A stretch of DNA of 64,000 bases from Lachnospiraceae bacterium UBA4260. Lineage in GTDB: Bacteria > Bacillota > Clostridia > Lachnospirales > Lachnospiraceae. The notes below the pieces were generated by a model. The model saw nothing but the letters and a program-made list of their open reading frames with translations, did not search any database and was not told where the DNA came from. Shown in pieces: positions 26,620-34,532 of this stretch. How positions within the stretch are numbered: position 1 is the first letter of the stretch; the number at the start of each line of letters is the position of its first letter. The DNA is taken from contig DGWK01000007.1 of NCBI GenBank assembly GCA_002395235.1, forward strand, positions 1-64,000, in the 5' to 3' direction. Made by a program: the position numbers and the translations under genes.

Positions 26620-27486
26620 ATGGTATGTTTTGTAATTCTGCACTACATGGCGCTGGATGAGACGATCCAGTGTGTGGAGTCGATCTTGAATAACATGGAC
26701 GGGGAGAAAAGGGTCATTGTCGTCGACAACTGCTCTCCCAACGGGACGCTGGCAGATCTGCAGGCGCGCTATAAAAACGCGCCGGGGGTGGACGTGATCG
26801 GCACGGACAGGAATCTCGGATTTGCCAAAGGAAACAATTTCGGCTATAACTATGCGGTAAGCAAATATGAACCGGATTTCACCGTTGTCATGAACAATGA
26901 TATGGAGATCCGGCAGAAGGACTTCATCGGTCAGATGGAGCAAAGTTACAAAGACTATGGCTTTGCCGTCATGGGACCGGATATTTATTCCACGAAGAAA
27001 AAGTACCACCAGAATCCGCAGACGAGAAAGATGCCGACAAGGGAGGACCTGGAGAGGACTCGCCGGCAGCTGGAGACCAAGAACCGGCTGCAGCCGCTGA
27101 TTTCCCTGAAATGGACGATTTTAAGCCTTGTGCACAAAAAGCCCGCGCAGGAGAAGCGAGACAAGAACTATGTGGATCACGCAGTGGAGAATCCGCTCCT
27201 GCACGGCTCCTGTTATGTCTTTTCCCGGGATTTTATGAAAAGGCATCCTCGGGAGTGCTTCTATCCGGAGACCTTTATGTATTTTGAGGCGGAGATCCTG
27301 TGCTATCAGTGCAGAAGAGACGGCGAGAAGATGATCTACGACCCGCGGCTGCGGGTGGATCACCACGAGGATGTCGCCACAGATCTCGAGTATCACAAGC
27401 AGTCCAGGAAATCCATATTTACCATAAAATGTATGCTGCAGTCCGTGAAAGCCTTTCTGGCGCTCATGGATCGCGACGGCAATTAA
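26620..27486 (+). CDS. Family 2 glycosyltransferase (rhamnosyltransferase-like)
   Basis: A 288-residue GT-A protein: MVCFVILHYM at the start, VIVVDNCSPNGTLADL, GTDRNLGFAKGNNFGYNYAV and VMNNDMEI, a DXD equivalent. No membrane segment. The later HGSCYVFSR and MIYDPRLRVDHHED fit WbbL-type GT2 enzymes. The start ATG 26620 has GGAGAG upstream; a TTG at 26593 overlapping the previous gene is less likely. Confidence 0.86.
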   Translation: MVCFVILHYMALDETIQCVESILNNMDGEKRVIVVDNCSPNGTLADLQARYKNAPGVDVIGTDRNLGFAKGNNFGYNYAVSKYEPDFTVVMNNDMEIRQKDFIGQMEQSYKDYGFAVMGPDIYSTKKKYHQNPQTRKMPTREDLERTRRQLETKNRLQPLISLKWTILSLVHKKPAQEKRDKNYVDHAVENPLLHGSCYVFSRDFMKRHPRECFYPETFMYFEAEILCYQCRRDGEKMIYDPRLRVDHHEDVATDLEYHKQSRKSIFTIKCMLQSVKAFLALMDRDGN

Positions 27487-27494
27487 GGAAGTTC

Positions 27495-28961
27495 GTGCAA
27501 AAACCAAGCGTTAAGAAAAATTACATATATAACCTCGCCTATCAGATGCTGGCGGTGATCATACCGCTCATGATCCAGCCCTATATAGCCAGGGTCCTGG
27601 GAGCGGGAGAAGTGGGCGCATTCAGCTATACGACTGCCATTACGGGATATTTTGCCCTGGTCGGAAACCTGGGGATCGCCACTTACGGGCAGCTCCGGGT
27701 CGCGGCCTTCAGGAATGACCGCAAAGTGGTCTCACAGATCTTCTGGGAGCTGGCCATCCTGCGGCTTCTCCTGATGACGGGCGCCGCGGCGATTTTCCTG
27801 CTGTTCATCCGGTTTGTGGCGCGGCCCGAATACAAGACTCTGTATCTGGTGCTGATCGTGCAGATCTTCGCCAGCGCCATCGATATCGCCTGGCTCCTGC
27901 AGGGATTCGAGGAGTTCCGCAAGATCGTCCTGCGCAATACCCTTATCAAAATAGTGAGTATCGTCCTGATTTTCGCTTTTGTCAAAAAACAGAGCGATAT
28001 CTATATCTATGCGCTCATTATGAACGGTTCGACTTTGCTCGGGAATGCGTCGATCTGGTTCTTTACGCCGTCCCTGGTGGACCGCGTTCCGCTCCGCAGG
28101 CTGGATCTGAAGAGACATCTTCGATCCTGCATCATCTACTTCATTCCGACCATCGCGACGACCTTCTACCTGTCGCTGGACAAGCAGATGATCAAGTGGT
28201 TTACGGAGACTTCCGTGGAAAACGGCTACTATGAGTTCGCCCAGAGGATCGAGCAGATGGCGGTCACGGTCGTCACATCCCTCAGCATCGTGACGATGCC
28301 GAGAATGGCGAATCTGTTCAACCTCAATCAGGTTGACCGCCTCAGAAACAGGCTGGAGCAGACGATCCGCTTTATTCTGCTCGTCGCCGTTCCCATGTGC
28401 ATGGGGCTTATGTCGGTGTCCGACTATCTGGTGCCGCTCTATCTGGGACCCGGATTCGAGAGGAGCGCGGCGCTGCTCAAGATCTTCAGCCTGCTGATCA
28501 TTGTCGTCGGCCTCAACAACGCGGTCGGCAAGCAGGTTCTGATGCCTGTAGGTCGGCAGAAAGAATACAACATGAGTGTGATTCTGGGCGCTTTCGTCAA
28601 CTTCGGACTCAACCTGCTCATGATCCCGCGTTTTTTCGCAATGGGCGCCGTGACGGCATCCGTTGCCGCGGAGACCTCGATCCTTCTGGCTTTTATCTAT
28701 TTTTCGAGGGACTATGTGCGGCTCAGCTGGATCCTGAGAGCTTCCGTGCGCTATCTGATCGCCGGTCTGGCGATGGCCGGCGTTATTGTGCTGAGCAGAC
28801 GGTGGATCACCGTTTCCTGGAAGGGCTTATTGATCCAGGTCGTCGGAGGCGGGATCATCTATGTTGTGACGGTCCTTTTGCTGCGCGACGCCTTTGCCCT
28901 GGAGATGCTGGCGATCATTAAGAGGAATCTCCCCTCTGTCAAAAAGCGCGGCGGAGAGTAA
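27495..28961 (+). CDS. Oligosaccharide flippase (Wzx, MATE/PST superfamily)
   Basis: A 488-residue protein with about 14 membrane segments. KKNYIYNLAYQMLAVIIPLM and PYIARVLGAGEVGAFSYT are classic N-terminal motifs of the polysaccharide transporter family. It flips undecaprenyl-diphosphate-linked repeat units across the membrane for polymerisation by the wzy-like protein. The GTG start at 27495 follows AAGGAAG; longer frames reaching back to 27300 overlap the glycosyltransferase gene and lack membrane or conserved sequence. Confidence 0.9.
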   Translation: MQKPSVKKNYIYNLAYQMLAVIIPLMIQPYIARVLGAGEVGAFSYTTAITGYFALVGNLGIATYGQLRVAAFRNDRKVVSQIFWELAILRLLLMTGAAAIFLLFIRFVARPEYKTLYLVLIVQIFASAIDIAWLLQGFEEFRKIVLRNTLIKIVSIVLIFAFVKKQSDIYIYALIMNGSTLLGNASIWFFTPSLVDRVPLRRLDLKRHLRSCIIYFIPTIATTFYLSLDKQMIKWFTETSVENGYYEFAQRIEQMAVTVVTSLSIVTMPRMANLFNLNQVDRLRNRLEQTIRFILLVAVPMCMGLMSVSDYLVPLYLGPGFERSAALLKIFSLLIIVVGLNNAVGKQVLMPVGRQKEYNMSVILGAFVNFGLNLLMIPRFFAMGAVTASVAAETSILLAFIYFSRDYVRLSWILRASVRYLIAGLAMAGVIVLSRRWITVSWKGLLIQVVGGGIIYVVTVLLLRDAFALEMLAIIKRNLPSVKKRGGE

Positions 28962-28974
28962 AAGGAGGCTTCAA

Positions 28975-29841
28975 GTGACGGAATTTACGGAATTGAAATA
29001 CAAGAAGGCCGGCCCGTCTGAGCCACTTTCAATGCGGGATACGCAGCAGATTGCGTTGGAAATCCTGCACACGGTGGCACAGATCTGCGAGGAGCGGAAC
29101 CTGCGCTATTATCTGGTTTACGGGACTTTGATCGGCGCGGTCAGACACCATGGATTTATCCCCTGGGACGACGACGTGGACATCATGATGCCGCGCCCCG
29201 ACTACGACAAATTGATGGGTTACCTGAAAGACCACATCGGGGAGTATCCCCACCTGCAGGTCTTCAACAGAGAGACGTGCCCGGAATATCCCTACATGAT
29301 TACCCGCATCAGCGATGACCGCTATGAGATCCGCATGGAGAACGAGAAGCCCTTCGGAATGGGCGTCTTTATTGATATCTACCCGTATGACGGTCTCGGG
29401 AACGAGCAGCGGGAAGCAATCCGGTTCGGTATGAAGGGGGACCGCCTGTCCTCGCTCTGTTATCAGGCGAGCCGGGACCATTTTGCCATAGAGACCACAA
29501 CCTCGCCGCTGAGAAAGGTGATCAAGTATCCGGTCTATCTTTTGTGCCGCCGTCTTGGCAAAGAGAGGTTCCAGGATGCTCTGGAGAAGTTGGCAGGCGT
29601 CAGGCCTTATGACGCGAGCAAGTATGTGGGCTGTGTGATCTGGCTCTCCTGGGGCGTAAAGGATATGTATCTGAGAAAGTGGTTTGACGCGTATACGTAT
29701 ATGCCATTTGAGCAGTACAGATTCCGCGTGCCGGCGGCCTATGACAAGATCTTGCGGCACACATACGGAGATTATATGCAGCTGCCGCCCGAGGAAGACC
29801 GGGTGGGGCATCACTATTACAAGGCGTATAAGAAAAAGTGA
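28975..29841 (+). CDS. LicD-family phosphotransferase
   Basis: A 288-residue protein with the LicD signature: YYLVYGTLIGAVRHHGFIPW, then DDDVDIMMPRPDYDKL with the catalytic/metal Asp cluster. LicD proteins transfer phosphocholine or a similar phospho-substituent from a CDP-activated donor to a surface glycan. Both wall enzymes in this window carry choline-binding-like repeats, so a phosphocholine-type decoration is conceivable, but no choline uptake or licA/licC genes are seen. The GTG start at 28975 follows AAAGGAGG. It is the last gene of the operon, before the terminator at 29847. Confidence 0.87.
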   Translation: MTEFTELKYKKAGPSEPLSMRDTQQIALEILHTVAQICEERNLRYYLVYGTLIGAVRHHGFIPWDDDVDIMMPRPDYDKLMGYLKDHIGEYPHLQVFNRETCPEYPYMITRISDDRYEIRMENEKPFGMGVFIDIYPYDGLGNEQREAIRFGMKGDRLSSLCYQASRDHFAIETTTSPLRKVIKYPVYLLCRRLGKERFQDALEKLAGVRPYDASKYVGCVIWLSWGVKDMYLRKWFDAYTYMPFEQYRFRVPAAYDKILRHTYGDYMQLPPEEDRVGHHYYKAYKKK

Positions 29842-29846
29842 AGAGC

Positions 29847-29884
29847 AAAAAATCCCTGTCCACTTCAGGTGGGCAGGGATTTTG
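29847..29884. terminator. Terminator after the capsule operon
   Basis: Stem AATCCCTGTCCAC / GTGGGCAGGGATT with a 4-base loop, A-rich before and TTTTG after. It lies between the licD gene and the convergent amidase gene. Confidence 0.85.
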
Positions 29885-29939
29885 TTATGCTTTACTATAA
29901 TTTTTTGAAACAGTCCGTCGGACCTTATTCTCTGTCGCC

Positions 29940-31238
29940 TTATTTCACCGTCGCCTTAAAGTAAGCGTCTATGCCGTTTACCAATCCCGAAAGCATCTTC
30001 TCCTGATAAGCGGCTGTCTGCATGAGCGCATCCTCTTTCTTGTTGGTCATGTAGCCGAGTTCTATGAGCGTTGTGGGAACTTTGCTCCAGTTGTTGCCCA
30101 TCATGGTGTCAGTCTCCATGACGCCTTCGTTGTTGCAGCCGGTCGCCTTTACATACTGCGCCAGCATGATGTCAGAGAGCTGGCGGGACTGCTTGTAAGT
30201 TTTCGGAGTGAAGGGGTTGTTCTTCGTGATGCAGATGGTCATGGCGCCGTTTTTGGAGTGATCCTTGGGAGCAGCATTGGCGTGGACTCGGAGGAAGATC
30301 GCCGCGTTGTTCTTATTGGCGACCTGCGCGCGGTCTATGCAGCTGTAGGAACCGCTGTTCTTCGTGCGGACCATGACGACTTTGTAGCCGCGTTTTGTGA
30401 GCAGATCCCTGAGCTTTAAGGAGATCTGCAGGTTCAGCTCGTATTCCATGAGTCCTGTGTAGGGACTCTTGGCACCGATGTTGTCCGCTTCCTTGAGCGT
30501 CTTGGAGCCAGGCCCGATCGGGACGTTCTCGTCCGCAGGATCGGCGGAGTGACCCGGATCGATCACGATGACATGTTTGGAGGCCCAGTCGGTCTGCAGA
30601 ATGCCGGTATTGCTGTCAAAGTAGAAAATTTTTCCGCTTATGGTCCTCAAGCCCAAGAACATAACACCTGCCGGCTCTGAGGGAAATCTATTATCTGCAA
30701 AGAAGTAGAGGTTCCCATCAATTTTTTTAGTACCGGTCTGCAACTGCCCCTTTATAGAGACCGAGGTGTCCGCCCGGGAAAAATAGTGCTTATAGTATTT
30801 GTCACCGCGCTTGATGATCTGAAAGCCGGTAAGCATCTGTCCTTCGTTAGAAGGACTGTACTTGCTGTAATTGGCGTCCGAGAAATAAAAAATCTGCTTG
30901 GTACCCTTTACGGAAATAGTCTTAAAACCTGTGACCATTTCGCCGTTTTTGTCGGGATCAAAATAGTACATATGACCATTGATTGTCCGCCAGCCGATAC
31001 AGGGCTTGCCGTCGTCGTAATAATACCATTTTTTATCTGCTGTCAGCTGCCACTTGCCGGTGGCCGCCATCGAAGTAATCTCCCGGGAATCGGGAGTCAC
31101 TTTCGACATTTCGTCTGCTGAAGAAGTGCTGCGCGGGAAAGCCGTATCGGAACCTGCGGCCAGGACAAGAGCCGGCGGCACCGCGGCTATGCATACAGTT
31201 AATACAAGTGCAGCAATGGTACGGATAAATGATTTCAT
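29940..31238 (-). CDS. N-acetylmuramoyl-L-alanine amidase with cell-wall-binding repeats
   Basis: A 432-residue secreted protein: a signal peptide (about 1-28), a short linker, choline-binding-like repeats (about 60-215; KWYYYDDGKPCIGWRTINGH is a classic unit) and an Amidase_3 domain (about 223-430). Zinc and catalytic residues are seen in IDPGHS, EYELNLQ, LRVHANA and LIELGYMTN. It cleaves the MurNAc-L-Ala bond of peptidoglycan. Some repeats carry the same inserted segment (FFADNRFPSEPAGVM) as the L,D-transpeptidase at 14730-16610, suggesting that both bind the same wall polymer. Confidence 0.92.
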   Translation of the reverse strand: MKSFIRTIAALVLTVCIAAVPPALVLAAGSDTAFPRSTSSADEMSKVTPDSREITSMAATGKWQLTADKKWYYYDDGKPCIGWRTINGHMYYFDPDKNGEMVTGFKTISVKGTKQIFYFSDANYSKYSPSNEGQMLTGFQIIKRGDKYYKHYFSRADTSVSIKGQLQTGTKKIDGNLYFFADNRFPSEPAGVMFLGLRTISGKIFYFDSNTGILQTDWASKHVIVIDPGHSADPADENVPIGPGSKTLKEADNIGAKSPYTGLMEYELNLQISLKLRDLLTKRGYKVVMVRTKNSGSYSCIDRAQVANKNNAAIFLRVHANAAPKDHSKNGAMTICITKNNPFTPKTYKQSRQLSDIMLAQYVKATGCNNEGVMETDTMMGNNWSKVPTTLIELGYMTNKKEDALMQTAAYQEKMLSGLVNGIDAYFKATVK

Positions 31239-31334
31239 ATTCGTGGGTCCTTTCCGGCGCGGCTAAATGCGCTGCGCCGCCTGATCACAGGCTTATGATT
31301 TGGCTTCTTATGTATTCTACAATAGAATTGCTTT

Positions 31335-31362
31335 TTGTGCACATCTTTCGTAGGGGTATGAT
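31335..31362 (+). promoter_or_regulatory. Candidate promoter of the shikimate kinase gene
   Basis: TTGTGC (31335-31340), a 16-base spacer and TATGAT (31357-31362) lie 43 bases before the start codon in the divergent amidase-aroK gap. The overlapping TATACT at 31362-31367 is an alternative -10 box. Confidence 0.4.
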
Positions 31363-31405
31363 ATACTGACTAAATAGTTACGGTTGCAAAAAGAAAGGAA
31401 AATAC

Positions 31406-31906
31406 ATGCAGAGAACTAATCTGGTTCTGGTCGGCATGCCGGCTTCGGGAAAGAGCACGGTGGGCGTCATACTGGCCAAGCTGATCGGCTATGATTTTAT
31501 AGATACAGATATCCTGATCCAGAGAGCGGAAAAGAAGCGCCTCTCGGAGATCATCCGTGAATCCGGAGTGGACGGATTTCTGGAGGTGGAAGCCCGTGTC
31601 TGTGCTTCTGTCGAGGCGGATCACTGTGTGATCGCGACAGGGGGGAGCGTGGTCTACAGCGAGGAAGCCATGAAGCACCTTAGGAAGATCGGGCATATCA
31701 TGTACCTTAAAACGGACTTTGAAACGATTCGGAAGAGACTGGGAAACATCAGGCAGCGGGGCGTTGCACTCAGAGAAGGACAGACGCTGCGCGATCTCTA
31801 CGAAGAGAGAGTGGTACTCTACGAGAAATACGCAGACACCGTCGTTGAGGAAGAGGGGGACGTCGAGGACGTAGTTGTGGGAATCCTGAAGATGATGAAG
31901 AGGTAG
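31406..31906 (+). CDS. aroK: Shikimate kinase
   Basis: A 166-residue P-loop kinase. GMPASGKST (10-18) is Walker A, DFIDTDILIQ holds the shikimate/Mg2+-binding Asp residues, EVEARV and GGSV are conserved substrate-binding segments, and the LID region is RGVALREGQ. It phosphorylates shikimate in aromatic amino-acid synthesis. Shikimate dehydrogenase (aroE) is also in this window, at 52472-53344, but in a separate transcript. AAAGAAAGGAAAA precedes the start. Confidence 0.9.
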   Translation: MQRTNLVLVGMPASGKSTVGVILAKLIGYDFIDTDILIQRAEKKRLSEIIRESGVDGFLEVEARVCASVEADHCVIATGGSVVYSEEAMKHLRKIGHIMYLKTDFETIRKRLGNIRQRGVALREGQTLRDLYEERVVLYEKYADTVVEEEGDVEDVVVGILKMMKR

Positions 31907-31908
31907 AC

Positions 31909-31951
31909 AGCCCGCACGCGGCGCGCGGCTTGCCTTGCAAGGCAAGTCGTA
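31909..31951 (+). repeat. Copy of a short GC-rich dispersed intergenic repeat
   Basis: The 14-base AGCCCGCACGCGGC is identical to 57107-57120. After it comes a hairpin CTTGCCTTGCAAGGCAAG, in the place where the 57 kb copy has GGCTCGCACTGCGAGCC. It directly follows the aroK stop and might work as a weak terminator, though there is no T-run. Confidence 0.5.
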
Positions 31952-32005
31952 TTATTGGTATAATTATATGTTAAGTAAATGACTCTGCAGTAATGGGAGG
32001 AAGAG

Positions 32006-33298
32006 ATGACCGGAAAATATGCCGTGATCGCTGGCCATAAGGTGCGCCTGTTGGGCGATGCCGACCGGGATTTCATAAAGGAAGAGGTAGACAAACAACA
32101 TGTCTTTATCATCGGGAGCAAGGGCATCCCTGCCCAGTACGGCGGTTTTGAGACATTCGTCGAAAAGCTGACCCAGTACAGGAACTCTGATCGAATCCGT
32201 TACCATGTCGCAAGAATGGCGGAAGATGATATGCGCTTCGAGTACAACGGCGCTGAATGTTTTGACATAAAAGTTCCCTATATAGGATCTGCCCGAGCGG
32301 TTATCTGTGATCTGCTGGCGCTCAGAAGATGCATTGAGTACTGCAAGGAGAGACCACAGATCAAAAAGCCGGTCTTTTATGTGCTCGCCTGCAGGATCGG
32401 TCCTTTCATTGAGGGATTCCGCAGAGAGATTCATGAACTGGGCGGGATCCTTATGGTCAATCCGGACGGACATGAGTGGAAGCGCGCCAAGTGGAGCGCT
32501 CCGGTCCGCAAGTACTGGAAGATGTCGGAAGGTCTTATGGTCAAAAGCGCGGACATTCTGATCTGCGACAGCAAAAATATCGAGAAGTATATCCACAGAA
32601 CTTATAGAAAACATGTACCGGAGACCAGATTTATCGCCTATGGCTCGGAAGTGGAACCCTCCGCGCTCGCGGATGATGATCCCCGCTTTACAAAGTGGCT
32701 TTCGGAGCACGGCCTGCGCGCCGGAAACTACTATCTGGTGGTGGGACGATTTGTCCCCGAGAACAATTTCGAGACCATGATCCGGGAGTTCATGAGGTCT
32801 GACTCGAAGCGGGACTTTGCGATCATCACGACGACCGACGGAAAGTTTTACAACAAGTTGCAGGAGCGGCTGCGGTTTGAGGAGGATGACAGGATCAAGT
32901 TCGTGGGTACCGTCTATGACCAGGAACTGCTGAAGAAGATTCGCGAAAATGCGTACGCGTATTTCCACGGCCACGAGGTGGGCGGGACCAATCCGAGCCT
33001 TCTGGAAGCGCTGGGATCGACGGACCTCAATCTCTTGCTGGAAGTCGGCTTTAACAAAGAAGTGGCGGAAGAAGCGGCGCTGTACTGGTCCAAGAAGACG
33101 GGAAGCCTCAGGGACCTGATCGGCAGGGCTGACAATATGGACGAAGAGGAGATCCGGGAGTACGGGATTCTGGCAAAAAAGAGAGTCCTGGAACATTACA
33201 GCTGGGATCATATTGTAGAGGAGTATGAAAAACTGTTTCTGGAACAGAACGGACAAGAAGGATTTTCTCGACCTGCTCGCGACCTGCAGAAGAAATGA
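32006..33298 (+). CDS. GT4-type glycosyltransferase with DUF1972 (rhamnosyltransferase-like)
   Basis: A 430-residue GT-B protein with a ~30-residue N-terminal addition before VFIIGSKGIPAQYGGFETF, the start of the DUF1972 domain found in Cps2T-type beta-1,4-rhamnosyltransferases. The second domain has YYLVVGRFVPENNFETMI and a GTNPSLLEALG donor-site motif. It probably adds rhamnose or a similar sugar to a surface polysaccharide. The start ATG 32006 follows GGGAGGAAG. It stands alone between aroK and the convergent GT2 gene. Confidence 0.85.
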   Translation: MTGKYAVIAGHKVRLLGDADRDFIKEEVDKQHVFIIGSKGIPAQYGGFETFVEKLTQYRNSDRIRYHVARMAEDDMRFEYNGAECFDIKVPYIGSARAVICDLLALRRCIEYCKERPQIKKPVFYVLACRIGPFIEGFRREIHELGGILMVNPDGHEWKRAKWSAPVRKYWKMSEGLMVKSADILICDSKNIEKYIHRTYRKHVPETRFIAYGSEVEPSALADDDPRFTKWLSEHGLRAGNYYLVVGRFVPENNFETMIREFMRSDSKRDFAIITTTDGKFYNKLQERLRFEEDDRIKFVGTVYDQELLKKIRENAYAYFHGHEVGGTNPSLLEALGSTDLNLLLEVGFNKEVAEEAALYWSKKTGSLRDLIGRADNMDEEEIREYGILAKKRVLEHYSWDHIVEEYEKLFLEQNGQEGFSRPARDLQKK

Positions 33299-33370
33299 GC
33301 TGCCTGTATGAGGCTGCAATTCGCCGCCTGATACAGAGCACAATTAAGAAAAAGGCTTTTGCAATTATCG

Positions 33371-33436
33371 AAATGCTCCCTTCCGGGCAGACAAGCTAAA
33401 TAAAATCCGGCCTGTCTGTCTGGAAGGGAGCATTTT
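33371..33436. terminator. Long bidirectional hairpin terminator
   Basis: AAATGCTCCCTTCC plus GGCAGACA on the left pairs with TGTCTG and CTGGAAGGGAGCATTT on the right across a ~20-base loop, with T-rich ends on both strands. It separates two convergent glycosyltransferase genes. Confidence 0.85.
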
Positions 33437-33453
33437 ATGTCTATCATCGTCCT

Positions 33454-34398
33454 TCACCTGATCTTTTTGGCGTGCTGCGCATTCGTATCGGAGATGATGT
33501 AATGGGGACGCCTCTTGGTCTCCATATACGTCTTGGCCAGATACTGACCGATGATGCCCAGGCAGAAGAGCTGCAGGCCTCCTATGAAGATGATCACGCA
33601 GATCGTGGACGCCCAGCCGGCGACAGGATCGCCCCAGATCAGCCGGCGCACGACGATAATGATCAGGAACAGGAAGGAGACAAGGGTCATCAGGATCCCG
33701 AACCAGGAAGCGATATCCAGGGGAGCGTTGGAAAAGTTGATGATGCCGTCGACCGCATATTTGAAGAGCTTCCAGAAGCTCCATTTGGTCTTTCCGGCGA
33801 CGCGCTCCTTATTCTCAAAGGGAAGCCAGTATGTCTTGAAGCCGACCCAGCCGAAAATACCTTTGGAAAAGCGGTTATATTCGGCCATGGAGAGAATGGC
33901 GTCTTTCATTTCCCTGGTCATAAGGCGGAAATCTCTGGCTCCGTCCACTATATCCGCGTCGGAGATCCGGTTGATCAGGCGGTAGAACGCGCGGGCGAAC
34001 CAGCTGCGGACCGGCGGCTCTCCGGCTCTGTCCGCGCGCCTTGTCGCGACGCTGTCATATTCACCGCTCTCAAGGATCTTCACCATTTCGGGGAGAAGTG
34101 ACGGGGGATCCTGCAGATCGGCGTCCATGACGGCGATGTAGTCGCCGCGGGCATTGCAGAAGCCGGCGTACATGGCAGATTCCTTGCCGAAATTTCTCGA
34201 GAAGGAGAAGTAATAGACATGGGGATCCGACGCAGCCAGCTCTTTCATGATGGAAAGAGTTCTGTCGGAGGAGCCGTCGTTAATTAGAAGAAGCTCGTAA
34301 TCACAGCGCATCTGTTCAAGTACGCCGGTGACTTCGCGGTAAAACAGCGGAAGCGCTTCCTGTTCGTTATAGCAGGGTACGATAAGTGATAGAAGCAT
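33454..34398 (-). CDS. Family 2 glycosyltransferase, GtrB-like polyprenyl-phosphate type
   Basis: A 314-residue protein: a GT-A domain with LSLIVPCYNEQEALP, LLINDGSSDRTL and VMDADLQDPP, then two membrane segments (about 232-256 and 265-290). This is the GtrB/bactoprenol glucosyltransferase layout; YCF-like KTKWSFWKLFKYAVDGI precedes the first membrane segment as in that family. It moves a hexose from UDP to undecaprenyl phosphate. The start has GGAAAGGAATC upstream. No matching GtrC-like transferase gene is adjacent, though a large membrane transferase-type gene lies at 40443-41951. Confidence 0.87.
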   Translation of the reverse strand: MLLSLIVPCYNEQEALPLFYREVTGVLEQMRCDYELLLINDGSSDRTLSIMKELAASDPHVYYFSFSRNFGKESAMYAGFCNARGDYIAVMDADLQDPPSLLPEMVKILESGEYDSVATRRADRAGEPPVRSWFARAFYRLINRISDADIVDGARDFRLMTREMKDAILSMAEYNRFSKGIFGWVGFKTYWLPFENKERVAGKTKWSFWKLFKYAVDGIINFSNAPLDIASWFGILMTLVSFLFLIIIVVRRLIWGDPVAGWASTICVIIFIGGLQLFCLGIIGQYLAKTYMETKRRPHYIISDTNAQHAKKIR

Positions 34399-34532
34399 GA
34401 TATTGATTCCTTTCCTTTGTCCATAGTATCATTTTTGAGAAAAAAGAGATAGAATGAGAAGGACGATAATTATTCTTTTTACTTGTCTGTATACCGAAGT
34501 TGAATGCTTTATAAAAGCGTGAAGAAAGCGAT

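Noticed and set aside
27300..27494. N-terminal extension of the Wzx flippase
   Set aside because: It overlaps the end of the GT2 gene; GTG 27495 with AAGGAAG fits the conserved flippase N-terminus.
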